From positions 1 to 64,000 of the forward strand of contig CBDHFJ010000163.1 in assembly GCA_965262315.1 (NCBI GenBank): a stretch of 64,000 bases of DNA, in the 5' to 3' direction. This stretch comes from JBCCFK01 sp965262315. Lineage in GTDB: Bacteria; Actinomycetota; Acidimicrobiia; Acidimicrobiales; UBA8592. The notes beneath the pieces were generated by a model. The model was given only the letters and a program-made list of their open reading frames with translations, was not told the origin of the DNA and did not search any database. Position 1 is the stretch's first letter. Every line of letters begins with the position of its first letter. Position numbers and translations under genes: made by a program. Positions 24,699-34,047 of the stretch are shown here, piece by piece.

Positions 24699-25478
24699 GT
24701 GGACCTCGGCATCGCCGGGCGCCGGGCGATCGTGTGTGCGTCCAGCCGTGGGCTCGGTCTCGCCTGCGCGACGTCGCTGGCCCGAGAGGGTGCACACGTG
24801 GTGCTGAACGGGCGTGACGTCGCCACGCTCGACGCCGCCGCCGAAGTGTTGCGGTCCACCCACCGCGTGGAGGTCGCCACCGTGGCCGGCGACATCGCCG
24901 ACGAGGCGACTCGGGCTGCGCTGGTCGAGGCCTGCCCGCAGCCCGACATTCTCGTCAACAACAACGGTGGTCCGCCTCCGGGCCGGTTCAGCGACTGGGA
25001 TCGTGACTCGTGGGTCGATGCGCTCGACGCCAACATGCTCGCGCCGGTCCTCATGATCCGCTCGGTGCTCGACGGCATGGTCGAGCGCCGGTTCGGGCGG
25101 ATCGTGAACATCACCTCGGCCATGGTCAAGAGCCCCAACCCTGCGATGGGCCTGTCGACGGGTGCGCGGGCGGGGCTGACGTCGGTGGCCAAGGCGTTGT
25201 CGCGCGACGTGGCCCGCCACAACGTCACGATCAACAACCTGCTGCCGGAGCGGTTCGACACCGCCCGGCAGCAGGGCATGGCGGCGCTCCATGCCGACCG
25301 GGCCGGGATCACCGTCGACGAGGCCTACGACGCGATGAAGAAGACCATCGCCGCCCGTCGCCTGGGACGGCCCGACGAGTTCGGTGACGCCTGCGCCTAT
25401 CTGTGCAGCGCTCAGGCCGGGTTCATCTCGGGACAGAACCTGCAACTCGACGGCGGCAGCTACGCCGGTCTGATCTGA
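24699..25478 (+). CDS. Divergent SDR-family protein lacking the catalytic Tyr
   Basis: 259 aa. The Rossmann fold is clear (ASSRGLGLACATSLAREGAHVV, ILVNNNGGPPPGRF), but the site that is normally YxxxK reads GLSTGARAGLTSVAKAL, so Tyr and Lys are both replaced. Ser of the triad survives in NITSAM. A known SDR subgroup annotated as 3-oxoacyl-ACP-reductase-like shows this change and may bind cofactor without classical chemistry. GTG 24699 begins 3 bp after the VOC stop. Catalysis is uncertain. Confidence 0.82.
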   Translation: MDLGIAGRRAIVCASSRGLGLACATSLAREGAHVVLNGRDVATLDAAAEVLRSTHRVEVATVAGDIADEATRAALVEACPQPDILVNNNGGPPPGRFSDWDRDSWVDALDANMLAPVLMIRSVLDGMVERRFGRIVNITSAMVKSPNPAMGLSTGARAGLTSVAKALSRDVARHNVTINNLLPERFDTARQQGMAALHADRAGITVDEAYDAMKKTIAARRLGRPDEFGDACAYLCSAQAGFISGQNLQLDGGSYAGLI

Positions 25479-25492
25479 CGCGCCGGGTCCCG

Positions 25493-27148
25493 ATGCGCAC
25501 GGTCCGGGTCCCCCATCTGGTGGTCGGCGCGGGACCCGTGGGCCTGCTCGGCGGCATCCTGCTCGCGGAGCAGGGTCGGCAGGTCATGGTCGTCGAGCGC
25601 CGAGATGGGCCACAGACCGCACCGGCCGCCCATGTGGTCAATGCGCGCACCTTCGAGATCTGTCGCCAGGCGGGAATCGACATGGACGCCGTCGCCGCTC
25701 TCGCCGAGGATCCTGCCGAGGCCGGGCACGTGAACTTCGTGACCCGTCTGGGCGGGCAGGTCGTGGGCACGTTGCCGTTCGAGCGTCAGGGCGACGAGTG
25801 CCTGCGCTACACCCCGACCCCGCTCCGCAATCTCTCCCAGCATCGCTTCGAGCCACTGCTGGCCGCCGAGCTCGAGCGTCGTGACGGCGCCGAGCTCCGC
25901 TACGGCCATCGATGGGAGTCGAGCGTCGAGACCGACGATGGTGTGGTGTCCCGGATCGTCGAGGTCGCGACCGGCGAGGTGATCGAGGTGCGCTCGCGCT
26001 GGCTCATCGCGTGCGACGGTGCCGGGAGCGGGGTGCGGAGATCGTTGGGTATCGAGATGACGGGTCCCCCGAGGATCCAGAGCTTCGTGATGGTGCACGT
26101 CGCCGCGGACCTACGACCGGTGGTCGGCGACCACCCGGGGGTGCTGCACTTCGTGCTCGACCCGGAGTCCGCCGGGAGCTTCGTCAGTCACGGCGCCGAT
26201 CGCGAGTGGGTCTACATGCACTCGTTCGATCCCGACATCGAGTCGGCCGAGGACTACGACGACGAGCGCTGCGAGGCGCTGGTGCGCCGAGCCATGGCGG
26301 TCGATGCCGGTCCGATGCAGGTGCTGCACCGCGGGGTGTGGCACATGAGCGCGCAGGTGGCGGACGCCATGCGTCGGGGTCGGGTGTTCCTGGCCGGCGA
26401 TGCCGCCCACCGGTTCCCGCCCACCGGCGGGCTGGGACTGAACAGCGGGGTGGCCGACATCCACGGGCTCACCTGGCGGCTCGGTGCAGTGGACGACGGC
26501 TGGGCCAGCGATGCCCTGCTCGACACGTACGCCGACGAGCGGATTCCAGTCGCCCAGGCGAACTGTCAGGCCAGTCTCGAGAACGCGATGAAGCTGGCGC
26601 TCCTCGGGCGAGCGCTGGGGCTGCACGAGGATCGCACCAGGGCCCAGCTCGAACGAGCGCTGGCCGACTCGGGCCGTCAGCGCGCGATCGCCGATGCCGT
26701 GGAGGAGCAGGCGACGCACTTCGACATGCTGGGACTCCAGCTCGGCTATGTCTACGACAGTGGTGCCATCGCTGCACCTGCGGTGACCCGCCAGGAGGTC
26801 GATCCGGTCCGGGACTACGAACCCGTGGCGGCGCCCGGCGCCCGTCTGCCGCACGGCTGGCTCACCGACGGCGCGGCCTCGACGCTCGACCTCGTCGACC
26901 ACCGGCACCTCACCCTTCTCTCCTTCGGTGACCACGATGCCTGGACAGCGGCCGTCCAGGCCACCGAGGTGCCGATTCGTCAGCGACGCATCGGTGTCGA
27001 CGTCACCGTGGCCCAGGCCTGGACCGACCAGTGCGCCGTGGGTCCCCACGGCGCGCTGCTCGTCCGGCCCGATCAGCACGTGGCGTGGCGGGCCGACGGT
27101 CCCGGCGCGGACCTCGGGGCCGCGGTCCGGGACATCACCGGTCGCTGA
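25493..27148 (+). CDS. FAD-dependent aromatic monooxygenase (FAD_binding_3)
   Basis: 551 aa, class A flavoprotein hydroxylase like phenol, resorcinol or 3-(3-hydroxyphenyl)propionate hydroxylases. GxGxxG at about 12-20 (GAGPVGLLGG), DG motif in ACDGAGSGVR, GD motif in AGDAAHRFPPTGGLGLNSGVAD. C-terminal thioredoxin-like region present (LTLLSFGDHDAWTAA), ending DITGR. Third gene of the TetR-controlled operon; its 3' end overlaps the AfsR-like gene by 14 bp on the opposite strand. Confidence 0.9.
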   Translation: MRTVRVPHLVVGAGPVGLLGGILLAEQGRQVMVVERRDGPQTAPAAHVVNARTFEICRQAGIDMDAVAALAEDPAEAGHVNFVTRLGGQVVGTLPFERQGDECLRYTPTPLRNLSQHRFEPLLAAELERRDGAELRYGHRWESSVETDDGVVSRIVEVATGEVIEVRSRWLIACDGAGSGVRRSLGIEMTGPPRIQSFVMVHVAADLRPVVGDHPGVLHFVLDPESAGSFVSHGADREWVYMHSFDPDIESAEDYDDERCEALVRRAMAVDAGPMQVLHRGVWHMSAQVADAMRRGRVFLAGDAAHRFPPTGGLGLNSGVADIHGLTWRLGAVDDGWASDALLDTYADERIPVAQANCQASLENAMKLALLGRALGLHEDRTRAQLERALADSGRQRAIADAVEEQATHFDMLGLQLGYVYDSGAIAAPAVTRQEVDPVRDYEPVAAPGARLPHGWLTDGAASTLDLVDHRHLTLLSFGDHDAWTAAVQATEVPIRQRRIGVDVTVAQAWTDQCAVGPHGALLVRPDQHVAWRADGPGADLGAAVRDITGR

Positions 27149-29519
27149 TCGCGCCGATGGCGTGATCGAGCGCCCACAGTGGGCCGCGTCCGGCGCCGGC
27201 CGTGATCCACTCGTCGACCTGCTCCGATGAACGCCGCGAGCGGACGACCTCCTCGGCCTCGTCGATCGCGTCGGACTCGGTCCCGTAGGTCCGCTTGACC
27301 GCAGGGTCGTCGAGCGCCCCCAGCAGGGTCATCGCAGGCTCGTCGCGGTCCAGCGTCACCAGCAGCGGCACCAGGTTGCGGATGGCGGTCACCCCGTGGG
27401 TGAGGTTGTGGCGACTCCGATAGAGGGTGAGGAGCTCGGCGAACGCAGGCAGCGCGTCGTCGGCGTTGGTCATCCTGCTGGTGGCCGACAGCCGTGACAC
27501 CCTCGCCACACCGGCTGCGAACTCCGAGGCGCCGTCCTCGGCCAGCAGGATGGCCTGGTCGAACGAGGCGACTGCCCGCGCCAGGTCCCCGCGCGCCGCT
27601 TCGACCTCGCCCCGGCAGTAGGCCATCCAGGCCCGACCCGTGGGGCTCAGGGACATGGGCGGTCGGGCGGTGCTCAGGCGTTCCGTTGCCGCGTCGAGCC
27701 GGCCGCCGTAGAGGTCGGCGAGCACCTGCGCCACCGCAGCGAGCACCCAGGCGGTGCCGTCACCGTTGTCTTCGGCGATCGCCCGCATGCGCGCTCCGTG
27801 GTCGGCGGCCAGCGCGAGGTCACCGGTGTACAGGCCGACGTTGGCCAGCGTGTCGTGCCCGGTGACGCGAACCCGGACGTCTTCTCCGCCGAGTGCGGCC
27901 TGTCCGAGCGACGCGGCCAGGTCGTACTCGCCGCGGTTGGAGGCGACGAATGCCACCGCCGCCGATGCCGTGGGAACGATCTCCGGCGCGAGCCCGGGAG
28001 TGTCCAGCAGCGCCTGCGCCCAGGCCGCCGGCTCGTCCCAGAGCCGCTCCTGCGCGTAGTGCAACAGGGACGCGGAGATCGACGCCGCCAGCTCGGGCTC
28101 GTGCTCTCGGGCCCAGCGGTGGGCCGCACGGACCTCGGCTCCTGCTGCTGCCATCCGGTGCGCGGCGGCGGCTTCGTCGGGGCCGCGCAGCGCCGCGTCG
28201 GCCGATCGAACCAGAGCGTCGACGTGGTCGGCGTGACGCGCCTCCACCGTGACGGTACGACGCGGAGCGACACAGGCTCGGACGGTCTCGAGGAGGTGGT
28301 ACCGCGTGGGGCGCTCCGACGTGTCGGCGACGACCAGTGAGCGATCGACCAGATCGGCGAGCGGCCCGGCGGTCAGCTCCGTCGTGACCGCGCCGACCAC
28401 CGCGGCGATGTCTGCGGCGGACACCGGCCCCGCGAACACCGAGAGCTCGGCCAGGAGTCGCCGGGCGGTCGGTTCCAGGAGGTGCTCGGACCACTCGATG
28501 AGGGAGGGCAGGGTGCTGTGGCGTTGTTCGACGGTGCGGTCGGTCGAACGGAGGAGGTCGAGGCGGTCATCGAGCAGGTCGAGCAGGTCGTCGAGCCCGA
28601 TCGCCGGCAGGCGGGCAGCCGCCATCTCGATCGCCAGGGGAAGCCGATCAACCAGCTCGACCAGGCGTGCGACCTCTTCCTCTGCTCCTGCCCAGTCCGG
28701 TGTGAGGGCCCGAACCCGTCGGACCAACAGCTCCTGAGCGGCTTCGGCCCCGAGTGGAGCGATGGGGAGCACCTGCTCGCCGGGGACTCCCAGCCGTTCA
28801 CGACTGGTCGCCAGCATCCGGACCGGTCCGTTGTGGGCGGCCACGGCGTCGACGATGCGGGCGGCTTCGGCGACCAGGTGCTCGCAGTTGTCGATCACCA
28901 CCAGCGCGTCGAGCGCGGCGACGCCGGCGACGAGGTCCGCTTCGGCCGGCCCGGCGTCGACCAGTCCGGTGGCGCTGCGGAGCGCGTGGACGACCGCCGC
29001 CGGATCGACCAGGGGAGCGAGGCGGAGCACCACCACCTCGCCCGGCGAACGGGCTGCGACCTCCATGGCCAACGTCGTCTTGCCCACGCCGCCGGGCCCG
29101 ACCAACGTCACCACCGGTGCCGTGGCCAGGGCCTCGAGGGTGCGGGCGATGTCCGTGTCGCGGCCGCACAGCCCCGGCTGTGTGAGCGCGGGGGCGCCGT
29201 CGGGGCTGGTGTCGACCGACGCGACGAATCGGTAGCCACGCCCGCGGTAGTTCTTGATGACCGCCTGGCGAGAGCCGTCGTCGCCCACCGCCCTGCGGAT
29301 CTCCTTGATCCGGGTCGTCAGCGCCGACTCCGACACGAACTGGTCACCCCACACTTCGTCCAGCAGCTCGGGTTTGGGCAGGACCCGGTCACGATGCGCG
29401 ATGAGGTGGACGAGGAGGTCGAAGGCCTGCGGCTCCAGGTGCTGCGGCTCGCCGTCGAGCTCGACCGACCGCGTCGCCGGGTCCACGCGGGCTCGTTCGA
29501 ACCGGAACATGGACTCCAT
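27135..29519 (-). CDS. AfsR-like winged-helix / NB-ARC ATPase transcriptional regulator
   Basis: 794 aa. Residues ~1-100 are an OmpR-type winged helix (LEPQAFDLLVHLIAHRDRV, RGRGYRFVASV). Walker A GPGGVGKTT at 141-149 and Walker B LDALVVIDNCEH follow, with the sensor TSRERL typical of NB-ARC ATPases. The C-terminal half is helical, TPR-like. The domain order matches actinobacterial regulators that switch with ATP and a ligand. Start ATG 29519 or 29510 are both possible. It converges with the monooxygenase gene; target not visible. Confidence 0.85.
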   Translation of the reverse strand: MESMFRFERARVDPATRSVELDGEPQHLEPQAFDLLVHLIAHRDRVLPKPELLDEVWGDQFVSESALTTRIKEIRRAVGDDGSRQAVIKNYRGRGYRFVASVDTSPDGAPALTQPGLCGRDTDIARTLEALATAPVVTLVGPGGVGKTTLAMEVAARSPGEVVVLRLAPLVDPAAVVHALRSATGLVDAGPAEADLVAGVAALDALVVIDNCEHLVAEAARIVDAVAAHNGPVRMLATSRERLGVPGEQVLPIAPLGAEAAQELLVRRVRALTPDWAGAEEEVARLVELVDRLPLAIEMAAARLPAIGLDDLLDLLDDRLDLLRSTDRTVEQRHSTLPSLIEWSEHLLEPTARRLLAELSVFAGPVSAADIAAVVGAVTTELTAGPLADLVDRSLVVADTSERPTRYHLLETVRACVAPRRTVTVEARHADHVDALVRSADAALRGPDEAAAAHRMAAAGAEVRAAHRWAREHEPELAASISASLLHYAQERLWDEPAAWAQALLDTPGLAPEIVPTASAAVAFVASNRGEYDLAASLGQAALGGEDVRVRVTGHDTLANVGLYTGDLALAADHGARMRAIAEDNGDGTAWVLAAVAQVLADLYGGRLDAATERLSTARPPMSLSPTGRAWMAYCRGEVEAARGDLARAVASFDQAILLAEDGASEFAAGVARVSRLSATSRMTNADDALPAFAELLTLYRSRHNLTHGVTAIRNLVPLLVTLDRDEPAMTLLGALDDPAVKRTYGTESDAIDEAEEVVRSRRSSEQVDEWITAGAGRGPLWALDHAIGAISDR

Positions 29520-29641
29520 TGTGACCCCCCGCCGGCGAGTGGGGAAGCGGGATCCCCGTGAGATCCTCAGGAGATCCCCAAGCTCCTCAGGGTCCGAACC
29601 TGGACGATGACGGTCACCAGACGCCCGAGGAGGACGTGCAC

Positions 29642-30754
29642 ATGACCATCACCGAATCGAAGTCGATCGACGAACGACCCGAAGCCGACGACGAAGCGAT
29701 CGAGGCCTACGCCGACAAGGTCTTCGGTGACCTGCTCGGCGCGATGGGGACCTTCGCCACCACGATCGGCGTGCGGCTGGGCTGGTACGAGGCCATGGCC
29801 GACGCAGGGGCGGTGACCAGCGTCGAGCTCGCCATGGCCACCGACACCGATGAGCGCTACGCCCGAGAGTGGCTCGAACACCAGACCGTGGCCGGCTACG
29901 TCGAGGTGGACGGGGTCACCGCGCCACCGACGGAACGCCGGTACTCGCTGCCGCCCGCCGGTGTCGAGGTCCTGACCAACCGCGAGTCGCTGAGCTACAT
30001 GGCGCCGTTCCCCGGCTTCCTCTCGACGCTGGCGAAGCAGTTCGATGTCATCGAGGACGCGTATCGGACCGGTGCCGGTGTCGCCTGGCACGAGCACGGC
30101 GACGGCGCCCGGTGCGGGCAGGCCGAGGCCAATCGGCCGATGTTCCTCCAGCTCCTCGGCCAGGAGTATCTCCCGACCATCCCGGACGTCGACGCGGCAC
30201 TCCGGGCCGGGGGGCGTGTGGCCGACGTGGGCTGCGGCATGGGCTGGTCGTCGATCGGGATCGCGTCCGCCTATCCGACGGCGACCGTCGACGGCTACGA
30301 CATCGACGCACCCTCCGTCGAGCAGGCGTCGATCTACGCCGCCGAACACGGCGTGAGCGAGCGGGTGCGGTTCCAGACCGTGAACGTGGCCGAGGTCGAC
30401 GAGCCCGGCTACCACCTGGTGCTGGCCCTCGAGTGCGTCCACGACATGCCGGACCCGGTCTCGGTGCTGACGGCCATGCGGGGCATGGTCCGAGCCGACG
30501 GCGCGGTGATCGTCATGGACGAGCGGGTCGGCGACACGTTCACGGGTGAAGCGGACGCGATCGAGCAGCTCATGTACGGCTTCAGCCTCATGTGCTGTCT
30601 GCCCGACGGCCGATCGGCGGCCTCGTCGGTCGCGACGGGCACGGTGATGCGTCGGCCGGTGTTCGAGCAGTACGCCTTCGACGCCGGCTTCACCGATGTC
30701 GAGGTGCTGCCGATCGAGAACGACTTCTTCCGCTTCTACCGACTCCGCGGCTGA
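29642..30754 (+). CDS. SAM-dependent methyltransferase with winged-helix N-domain (Rv2258c-like)
   Basis: 370 aa. The N-terminal ~100 residues form a dimerising winged helix (SVELAMATDTDERYAREWLEHQTVAG). The C-terminal class I domain holds motif I VADVGCGMGWSSIG near 190 and acidic TVDGYDID after strand 2. A Met-rich mid-segment and VHDMPDP fit the family of small-molecule O- or C-methyltransferases. Starts ATG 29642, 122 bp from the divergent AfsR-like gene; possible local regulation by it. Confidence 0.85.
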   Translation: MTITESKSIDERPEADDEAIEAYADKVFGDLLGAMGTFATTIGVRLGWYEAMADAGAVTSVELAMATDTDERYAREWLEHQTVAGYVEVDGVTAPPTERRYSLPPAGVEVLTNRESLSYMAPFPGFLSTLAKQFDVIEDAYRTGAGVAWHEHGDGARCGQAEANRPMFLQLLGQEYLPTIPDVDAALRAGGRVADVGCGMGWSSIGIASAYPTATVDGYDIDAPSVEQASIYAAEHGVSERVRFQTVNVAEVDEPGYHLVLALECVHDMPDPVSVLTAMRGMVRADGAVIVMDERVGDTFTGEADAIEQLMYGFSLMCCLPDGRSAASSVATGTVMRRPVFEQYAFDAGFTDVEVLPIENDFFRFYRLRG

Positions 30755-30792
30755 CCGGCCCGTGCGACCACCGGGGTGAGCGACCCGACGGG

Positions 30793-30812
30793 CCCCACGC
30801 GTGTGCGTGGGG
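30793..30812. terminator. Hairpin between converging genes
   Basis: CCCCACGC, loop GTGT, GCGTGGGG: a perfect 8-bp stem located between the methyltransferase stop and the RraB-like stop. No U-tract, so possibly a Rho-type or bidirectional terminator. Confidence 0.5.
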
Positions 30813-30823
30813 GCGAGCCACGG

Positions 30824-31207
30824 TCAGTTGACCGAGGCCTCCCAACCGTCGTATTCACCCCGGTGGCGCTCCGCGATGCTGTCGAACAAGTCGGAGTTGT
30901 CCCGAACGGTCTCGGGGTCGAGCACGTAGTCGTGCCGTTCGCAGACCAGCGCCCACTGACCATCGTCGTCGGGCGGGCGGACGTCCACGCCGAACCCGTG
31001 CTGGGTCGCGTCGGCGCCGGCAGCTCGGGCCGCTTCCTCCGCGTCGAAGTAGAGGTAGTAGAGGACGTGGCGGGGCGCTCGAGGGTCGCCACCGGCCTCG
31101 ACGAGCTGCTGGAGGACCAGCAGGTCGCCGTACCTCAGGCCCAGTTCGGGCGAGCGGGCTTCCGGGTCGAGCGTCTGGCGGCCGAGCAGTCGTGAGATCA
31201 GTCCCAT
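30824..31207 (-). CDS. RraB-like (RNase E regulator-type) protein
   Basis: 127 aa. The segment DLLVLQQLVEAGGDPRAPRHVLYYLYFDAEEAARAA followed by GFGVDVRPPDDDGQWALVCER matches the RraB domain, which in enterics binds RNase E and alters mRNA decay. Actinobacterial copies are not tested. Start could be GTG 31213 or ATG 31207; ATG is chosen, with GGGGTGG 5-11 nt upstream. Confidence 0.7.
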   Translation of the reverse strand: MGLISRLLGRQTLDPEARSPELGLRYGDLLVLQQLVEAGGDPRAPRHVLYYLYFDAEEAARAAGADATQHGFGVDVRPPDDDGQWALVCERHDYVLDPETVRDNSDLFDSIAERHRGEYDGWEASVN

Positions 31208-31348
31208 GCCCACCCCATCGGCGCAGCGAGCCGACCGCTGAAGGCGGGGCCGTCGGGATGGGACCGACGACCCCGATGGCCGTCAGGCCGCGGTGCGCAC
31301 CGACCTGCTCGACGCCGGTTGAGTAACGTTGCTCCGGGGGGGGGAGTG

Positions 31349-32203
31349 ATGACGAACCACGAGTTGGCGAATACCTACTGGCGCGACGGAGTGGTCGTCG
31401 CCCGAGGTCTGTTGGACGAGTCCTGGATGGCGCTGGTGGCAGCCGGGATCGAACGCAACCTGCGCAACCCTGGCCCCAACGGCCACCATCACTTCGAGGG
31501 CACGCCGCGTGCATTCCTCGACGACCACTGCAACTACGAGGCGATCCCGGAGTACCGGATGCTGACGGAGTGGTCGCCGCTGGTGACGACGGTCGCGGCC
31601 GTGCTGGACACCGAGCGGCTGTGGCTGTTCTACGACCAGATCTTCGTCAAGGACGCACCCGAGGGCGAGGCTCGGCGCACGCCGTGGCACCAGGACACCA
31701 CCTACTGGATCACGGGCGGTCGACAGCTGGCGGGTGCCTGGATCACCCTCGACCCCACCCCGGCAGAGGAGTCGCTCGAGTTCGTCCGCGGCAGCCACCT
31801 CGGCCCGACCTACGCCGGATCGGCCTTCGACTACCGAGACGAGACCGCGCCGTACGCGGACCCGGCAGAGGGGCGACCCCGGTTGCCGGACATCGAGGCC
31901 GACCGCGACGCGTTCGACATCGTCTCGTTCGCGACCCGGCCCGGTGACGTCGTCCTGTTCCATCCGGGCGTCCTGCACGGCGGTGGCGCGACCACGACTT
32001 CGGCGGGGAGGCGCACCCTGTCGCTGCGCTTCTTCGGCGACGACGTGATCTACGACCCGCCCGGTCGTCCGGCTCCTCGCTACCCGGGCATTGCCGCGCT
32101 GGTGGCACCTGGCGAGCCGCTCCGCGGGCCATGGTTCCCGCAGGTCCATCCAGCGACGGACCGTGGCCGCTCGGGCTCGGCGCTCGAGTCGGGATCGCGA
32201 TGA
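31349..32203 (+). CDS. PhyH-family Fe(II)/2-oxoglutarate dioxygenase (second copy type)
   Basis: 284 aa. HxD in TPWHQDTTYWITG (about residue 115-117), distal His in GVLHGGGAT, Arg in RRTLSLRFFGDD. Related to but clearly different from the PhyH at 13610. ATG 31349 follows a G-rich ribosome site; GTG 31346 is adjacent. Its stop overlaps the start of the sugar-isomerase-like gene by four bases, so the two products likely serve one pathway. Confidence 0.85.
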   Translation: MTNHELANTYWRDGVVVARGLLDESWMALVAAGIERNLRNPGPNGHHHFEGTPRAFLDDHCNYEAIPEYRMLTEWSPLVTTVAAVLDTERLWLFYDQIFVKDAPEGEARRTPWHQDTTYWITGGRQLAGAWITLDPTPAEESLEFVRGSHLGPTYAGSAFDYRDETAPYADPAEGRPRLPDIEADRDAFDIVSFATRPGDVVLFHPGVLHGGGATTTSAGRRTLSLRFFGDDVIYDPPGRPAPRYPGIAALVAPGEPLRGPWFPQVHPATDRGRSGSALESGSR

Positions 32204-33069
32204 GTGGCGTCGGTCGTCTCGGCATCAACCCCGATGCGTACGGGGTCTGGCGTGCGGACGACCCCGACGCCACGCCGTGGCGGCAGTTCCTGGACTCGGC
32301 CGCGGAGATCGGATTCACCGCGGTGGAGCTCGGTCCCGCCGGGTACCTCCCCGAGGACCCCGCCCAGCTCCAGACGGAGCTGGCGTCGCGCGGGCTCGAG
32401 CTCACGTGTGGCTACCTGCCCATCGACTTCTCGGTGGCGCCCAGCCCGGAGGATCTGCGGGATCGGCTTGCCGCAGTGGCGCAGGCCACCGCAGGGGCGC
32501 GCTACGTGCTGGCGTTGGCCCGGGCTCGGTGGGGTCCGACCGGCCGTGTCGTCCCCGACGGCGAGCACTGGCGCGCCATCGTCGATGGTCTCGTCCACCT
32601 GGCAGCGGTCGCCCGGGACGTCCACGACATGGAGCTGGTGTTCCACGCCCACGTGGGGATGGCGGTCGAGACCGTGGCCGAGATCGACCGCTTCATCGAG
32701 GACACCGATGGTTCGGTGTCGCTCGTGCTCGACGTCGGACAGCTGGCGTACGTGGGGGGCGACTCGGCCGCGTTCCTCCGCGACCACGCCGCCCTCGTCT
32801 CCTATCTGCACCTGCGCGACCTCGATCCCGAGGTCCGCGACCGGTGCGTCGCCGACGGTGCCGACTTCGCCGCCGCGGCGGCGCGCGACGTGTTCTGTGA
32901 GCCCGGGACCGGCTGCGTGGACCTGGCCGCGGTGGCAGCGGCCGCCGCCGAGGTCGGCTTCACGGGGCCGGCGATCGTCGAGCGCTCGTACCTCGGCCGC
33001 ACCCCGACCGAGGCCGTGGCCGCGGCGCGCCGCGCCTTCACCACCTACCGCGAGCTCGGCTTCGGCTGA
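32200..33069 (+). CDS. Xylose-isomerase-like TIM-barrel protein (IolE/sugar phosphate isomerase-epimerase family)
   Basis: 289 aa AP endonuclease 2/xylose isomerase-like barrel. The N-terminal strand GINPDAYGVWRADD and the AAEIGFTAVELG segment match IolE-like proteins. Metal-site residues are visible as HAHVGMAVET, LVLDVGQLAYVGGD, YLHLRDLD and IVERSY (Glu/His/Asp/Glu pattern). A dehydratase, isomerase or epimerase on an inositol- or sugar-like substrate is expected. Coupled by ATGA to the PhyH gene, an uncommon pairing. Confidence 0.82.
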   Translation: MSGVGRLGINPDAYGVWRADDPDATPWRQFLDSAAEIGFTAVELGPAGYLPEDPAQLQTELASRGLELTCGYLPIDFSVAPSPEDLRDRLAAVAQATAGARYVLALARARWGPTGRVVPDGEHWRAIVDGLVHLAAVARDVHDMELVFHAHVGMAVETVAEIDRFIEDTDGSVSLVLDVGQLAYVGGDSAAFLRDHAALVSYLHLRDLDPEVRDRCVADGADFAAAAARDVFCEPGTGCVDLAAVAAAAAEVGFTGPAIVERSYLGRTPTEAVAAARRAFTTYRELGFG

Positions 33070-33146
33070 GGGGAGGGGCTCCCGCCCGCGAGTCGGAGCC
33101 GGCGGGCCGTGAGGTCGGCGTATCGAGCCCGCCTGCCCGCTGCCGC

Positions 33147-33962
33147 TCAGCCGGCACGGGCCACCAGGATGTGCCCCACCAGCGGGACCTCGAAGCCGTC
33201 GGGGACCGCGTGATGTGCCAGGGCGTCGGCGACCTCGGCCTTGATCGCGCCATAGGTCTCGTCGTCGAGGCGTGCTCGCAGCGGTGAGCCCTCCACCTCG
33301 GTGGCCACGAAGTCCGCCGCGGATTCGAAACTCGCCGTGCCGCTCCGAGTGCGGCGGTCGACGACCTGGAGGCCCGCCGAGACCGCAGCGTCGGCGAGGG
33401 CATCGAGGTCGCCACAGCGCCAGTAGGTGGACAACAGGGACTCGGCGTCGGGACCCGCGTGGCGGACCGCGATGTCGACGAAGGGTCGGTAGGCCGGCTG
33501 GCGGTCGAGCGAGGCCGGGACGACCACCCCGACGAGACCTCCCGGCCGGGTCACCCGCGCCATCTCGGCGAACACCGCCGCCGCGTCGGGGAAGAACATG
33601 AATGCCATCTGACACATGGCGACGTCCATGCCGTCGTCGTCCAGCGGGAGCGCAGCCGCATCGCCCTGTCGCCAGTCGACCGCCGGCTCGACACGGGCGG
33701 CGACGGTGAGCATCGCCTCGTTGAGATCGACCCCCGTCACGGTTCCGTCGCCTGCCAACGTCTGCTGGGCGGTCCGGGCCACGATGCCGGTCCCGCAGGC
33801 CACGTCCAGGACGTGGTGACCTGGGGCCACGCCGACCGCGTCGACGAGGTGCGGCGCCCACTCGGCGAAGATCGCGGGGACGAACTTCCGCTCGTAGATC
33901 TCGGCCACCTCGAGGGGGATCTGGAACTGCTCGGTCGGTTCTGCGTCTGTCGGTGTGCTCAT
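33147..33962 (-). CDS. Class I SAM-dependent methyltransferase (UbiE/COQ5-like)
   Basis: 271 aa. Motif I HVLDVACGTGIVARTA, acidic end of strand 2 TGVDLNEAM, motif III region MCQMAFMFFPDAAAVFAEMARVTRPGG. No ubiquinone-specific features, so a small-molecule methyltransferase. ATG 33962 is chosen; the longer frame invades the spacer. Runs the same way as the LuxR-like gene upstream (gap 85 bp), possibly in one transcript. Confidence 0.85.
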   Translation of the reverse strand: MSTPTDAEPTEQFQIPLEVAEIYERKFVPAIFAEWAPHLVDAVGVAPGHHVLDVACGTGIVARTAQQTLAGDGTVTGVDLNEAMLTVAARVEPAVDWRQGDAAALPLDDDGMDVAMCQMAFMFFPDAAAVFAEMARVTRPGGLVGVVVPASLDRQPAYRPFVDIAVRHAGPDAESLLSTYWRCGDLDALADAAVSAGLQVVDRRTRSGTASFESAADFVATEVEGSPLRARLDDETYGAIKAEVADALAHHAVPDGFEVPLVGHILVARAG

Positions 33963-34047
33963 GGGTCGACGGTACGAAGGTGCGACCGCGCGCCGCATCG
34001 CCGGAATCGGCCATTCGCGGCGCGGGTGTCGCATGGCCGATCGGGGA

